Shown piece after piece: positions 62,319-64,000 of a DNA stretch of 64,000 bases. Below the pieces are notes generated by a model. It saw only the letters and a list, made by a program, of their open reading frames with translations. It searched no databases and was not told the origin of the DNA. The first letter of the stretch is position 1. Every line of letters begins with the position of its first letter. A program made the translations under genes and the position numbers. The DNA comes from Paracoccus limosus. Lineage in GTDB: Bacteria; Pseudomonadota; Alphaproteobacteria; Rhodobacterales; Rhodobacteraceae. The stretch covers positions 124,001 through 188,000 of the forward strand of contig NZ_WMIF01000003.1 of NCBI RefSeq assembly GCF_009711185.1, given 5' to 3'.

Positions 62319-63784
62319 GGCAGGATCCCGGCCAGCAGCGCCTCGGCCCGGGCTTCATGCGCGGGGTCCAGCTGCATCTCGCGGCCCCAATCGCGGCTGG
62401 TCTCGGGGCCGATCTTGGTGGTGGCGTCAATGCCGATCTTGCCCGCCAGCCCCTCCAGCGGCGAGGCGAAGTCCAGATAATCCATCGGCGTGCGGTCGAT
62501 CAGCATCACGTCGCGCGCCGGGTCCATCCGCGTCGCCATCGCCCAGGCGATGTCATCCCAGTTGCGGACGTCCAGCGTGCCATCCACCACGACGATCATC
62601 TTGGTATAGGAAAACTGCGGCAGCATCCCCCACAGCGCCATCATCACGCGCCGCGCCTGCCCCGGATAACGCTTGTCGATGCGCACCACCGCCATGCGAT
62701 AGGAGCAGGCCGCAGCCGGCAGCCACAGGTCCAAGACCTCGGGGATCTGCGCCCGGACCACCGGCAGGGCCAGCTCGTTGAAGACCTCGCCGATGACCGA
62801 GGGCTCGTCCGGCGGGCGTCCGGTCACCGTGGTCAGATACAGCGGATCCTCGCGGCAGGTGATGGCGCTGATCCGCATCACCGGGAAGGATTCGACCGCG
62901 TTGTAATAGCCGGTATGGTCGCCAAAGGGCCCCTCGGGCGCGATTTCGCCGGGATGGACCCAGCCTTCGACGATCACCTCGGCATGGGCGGGCACCATCA
63001 GCGGCACCGTGCGCGCCGCGACCAGCTCGGTCCTTGCACCGCGCAGGACGCCGGAAAAGCCCAGCTCCGAGACGGTTTCCGGCAGCGGAAGGGCAGCGGC
63101 CAGCAACAGCGCCGGATCGGCGCCCAGCGCGATCGCCACCGGCATCGGTTCACGCGCCCGCTGCCAGCTGCGGTGATGCGCCGCGCCGCCGCGATGCGCC
63201 AGCCAGCGCAGGATCAGCCGGTCCGGCCCCAGCACCTGCGCGCGATAGACGCCCAGATTATAGCGCGACAGATCCGCCGCCTCACCGCCATGCGGGCGGG
63301 TCAGCACCACCGGCCAGGTGATCAGCGGGCCGCCATCCTCGGGCCAGGGCGTCTGCACCGGCAGCGCGTCCAGCCCAGCCCGCCCCTGCCGCTGCACCGG
63401 CGCATGATGCAGAACCCGGGGCCGCGCCCGCAGCGCCGCGCGCAGCACCGGCCAATGCGACAGCGCATCGCGCAGGCCAGAGGGTGGCTCGGGGCTGCGC
63501 AGGCTGGCCAGAAAGGCGCCAAAGGCCGGGATCTGGTCCAGCTCCAGACCAAGCCCGGCCGCGACCCGTGCCTTGGTGCCGAACAGATTGGCGATCACCG
63601 GCATGTCCGGCCCGTCATGGGCCTCAAAGCGCAGCACCGGCCCGCCCCGGCGCAGCGCCGCCAGTTGCACTGCCGTCATCTCGTGACGCAGCGAGACCGG
63701 CGCCGTCACCCGCGCCAGCTGACCCTGCCCGCCCAGATGGGCAAGAAAGGCCCGCAGGTCGGCAAATACGGGCAGGCGGCGCAT
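62315..63784 (-). CDS. ubiD: UbiD, prenyl-FMN-dependent 4-hydroxy-3-polyprenylbenzoate decarboxylase
   Basis: A 489-residue protein from ATG 63784, which has GAGG well placed and gives the usual DLRAFLAHLGGQGQLARV N-terminus; ATG 63817 would add 11 residues but has no ribosome-binding site. Motifs are LDALPVQTPWPEDGGPLIT, EGWVHPGEIAPEGPFGDHTGYY and a C-terminal DKRYPGQARRVMMALWG. Length and layout match bacterial UbiD rather than phenylacrylate or resorcylate decarboxylases. It decarboxylates the ubiquinone precursor in the cytosol. Confidence 0.95.
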   Translation of the reverse strand: MRRLPVFADLRAFLAHLGGQGQLARVTAPVSLRHEMTAVQLAALRRGGPVLRFEAHDGPDMPVIANLFGTKARVAAGLGLELDQIPAFGAFLASLRSPEPPSGLRDALSHWPVLRAALRARPRVLHHAPVQRQGRAGLDALPVQTPWPEDGGPLITWPVVLTRPHGGEAADLSRYNLGVYRAQVLGPDRLILRWLAHRGGAAHHRSWQRAREPMPVAIALGADPALLLAAALPLPETVSELGFSGVLRGARTELVAARTVPLMVPAHAEVIVEGWVHPGEIAPEGPFGDHTGYYNAVESFPVMRISAITCREDPLYLTTVTGRPPDEPSVIGEVFNELALPVVRAQIPEVLDLWLPAAACSYRMAVVRIDKRYPGQARRVMMALWGMLPQFSYTKMIVVVDGTLDVRNWDDIAWAMATRMDPARDVMLIDRTPMDYLDFASPLEGLAGKIGIDATTKIGPETSRDWGREMQLDPAHEARAEALLAGILP

Positions 63785-63853
63785 CTTGGGCCTCGGGGCA
63801 TCGTGGTGCTGGTTCATGGTCCGGCACCCTGCCCCGGAAAAACCGCGCCTCCC

Positions 63854-63867
63854 TTGACAATCATCAA
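63854..63867. promoter_or_regulatory. FNR box shared by ubiD operon and the divergent gene
   Basis: TTGAC-AATC-ATCAA is an exact FNR consensus palindrome, centred at 63860.5. It is 76 bp from the ubiD ATG (63784) and 42 bp from the divergent ATG (63903), so it could control both. Confidence 0.8.
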
Positions 63868-63902
63868 GCGTGTCGCGGTTTTTTCGTGGCACTGAAGGCG
63901 GC

Positions 63903-64000
63903 ATGACCCAGACCCCTGCCCTGCCCCGCCTTCTTGGTCCGCTGGCCCTGTTGCCCTTGGCGACGCCGGCGCTTGGCCTTGCCCTGACGCGCCTGTTGCG
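63903..64000 (+). CDS. Start of a gene cut by the window edge, possibly ubiT
   Basis: Only the first 32 codons are present: an ATG with AAGG upstream, then a Pro/Leu-rich hydrophobic run ending LALTRLLR. UbiT (SCP2-domain accessory protein of O2-independent ubiquinone synthesis) commonly starts with a proline-leucine-rich helix like this, and being divergent from ubiD over an FNR box fits. The sequence is too short to be sure. Confidence 0.4.
   Translation, partial: MTQTPALPRLLGPLALLPLATPALGLALTRLL

Noticed and set aside
62315..63784. UbiD as a decarboxylase feeding resorcylates into the aromatic island
   Set aside because: It is more than 25 kb away, has an FNR box rather than a LysR box, and is coupled with ubiX and a RIC gene; quinone synthesis is the simpler reading.
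1..64000. CRISPR arrays, insertion sequences, rRNA genes
   Set aside because: No regularly spaced repeats, transposase motifs or rRNA stretches were found when reading through the window.

Overview
The window is GC-rich throughout and looks like a chromosomal segment of a Paracoccus-like alphaproteobacterium (Rhodobacteraceae). The evidence is a NarK1-NarK2 fusion transporter ahead of narGHJI, a NarR-type regulator, a nirK-nirV-pseudoazurin block, an alphaproteobacterial heat-shock promoter before lon, and very compact 4-bp ATGA/GTGA gene overlaps. This assignment is made by reading only; no database search was possible.

Layout. 1-2,456: the end of a phage-like (tail or fibre type) gene run closed by a terminator. 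2,567-6,843: housekeeping genes (CsbD-like stress protein, lon, HU-like protein, tRNA-Val, nitroreductase). 6,925-12,890: zinc-type COG0523 GTPase with a Zur-like box, a cytoplasmic BisC/DMSO-reductase-family molybdoenzyme, and a divergent MFS exporter/TetR pair. 13,103-36,460: a roughly 23-kb aromatic catabolic island. 36,554-38,847: a PlsC/CdsA/CDP-alcohol phosphotransferase trio resembling E. coli ynbABC. 38,866-41,079: hmp flavohaemoglobin and nsrR flanking two NsrR-type palindromes. 41,076-52,841: narK-narGHJI with a parvulin and a DUF2478 gene appended, and narR. 52,892-56,419: AraC/DUF2000 pair and a membrane protein/DUF2249/DUF59 trio. 56,788-61,017: nirK, nirV, two Crp/Fnr regulators and pseudoazurin. 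61,057-64,000: RIC-type di-iron repair protein, ubiX, ubiD and the start of a divergent gene that may be ubiT, sharing one FNR box.

The aromatic island encodes a complete lower hydroxyquinol route: two unrelated ring hydroxylases (a TfdB-like FAD monooxygenase, and a GraA-like acyl-CoA-dehydrogenase-fold oxygenase with a flavin reductase), hydroxyquinol 1,2-dioxygenase, a small tautomerase and maleylacetate reductase. It also carries two complete LivHMGF-type importers, two related Tat-exported binding proteins, a second intradiol dioxygenase with a proline-rich extension, an MhqO/MhqD-like extradiol dioxygenase plus esterase, and two LysR regulators. A palindromic 15-bp motif, ATA-N-C-N5-G-N-TAT, containing the LysR T-N11-A signature, recurs at five promoter positions of this island and over both lysR start codons. 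It is the strongest candidate for an undescribed regulatory system here.

The denitrification half joins nitrate uptake and respiration, copper nitrite reductase and its electron donor, NO detoxification and damage repair, and quinone decarboxylation. FNR/NNR-like palindromes lie before narK, nirK, pseudoazurin and ubiD. No nor or nos genes are present in the window.
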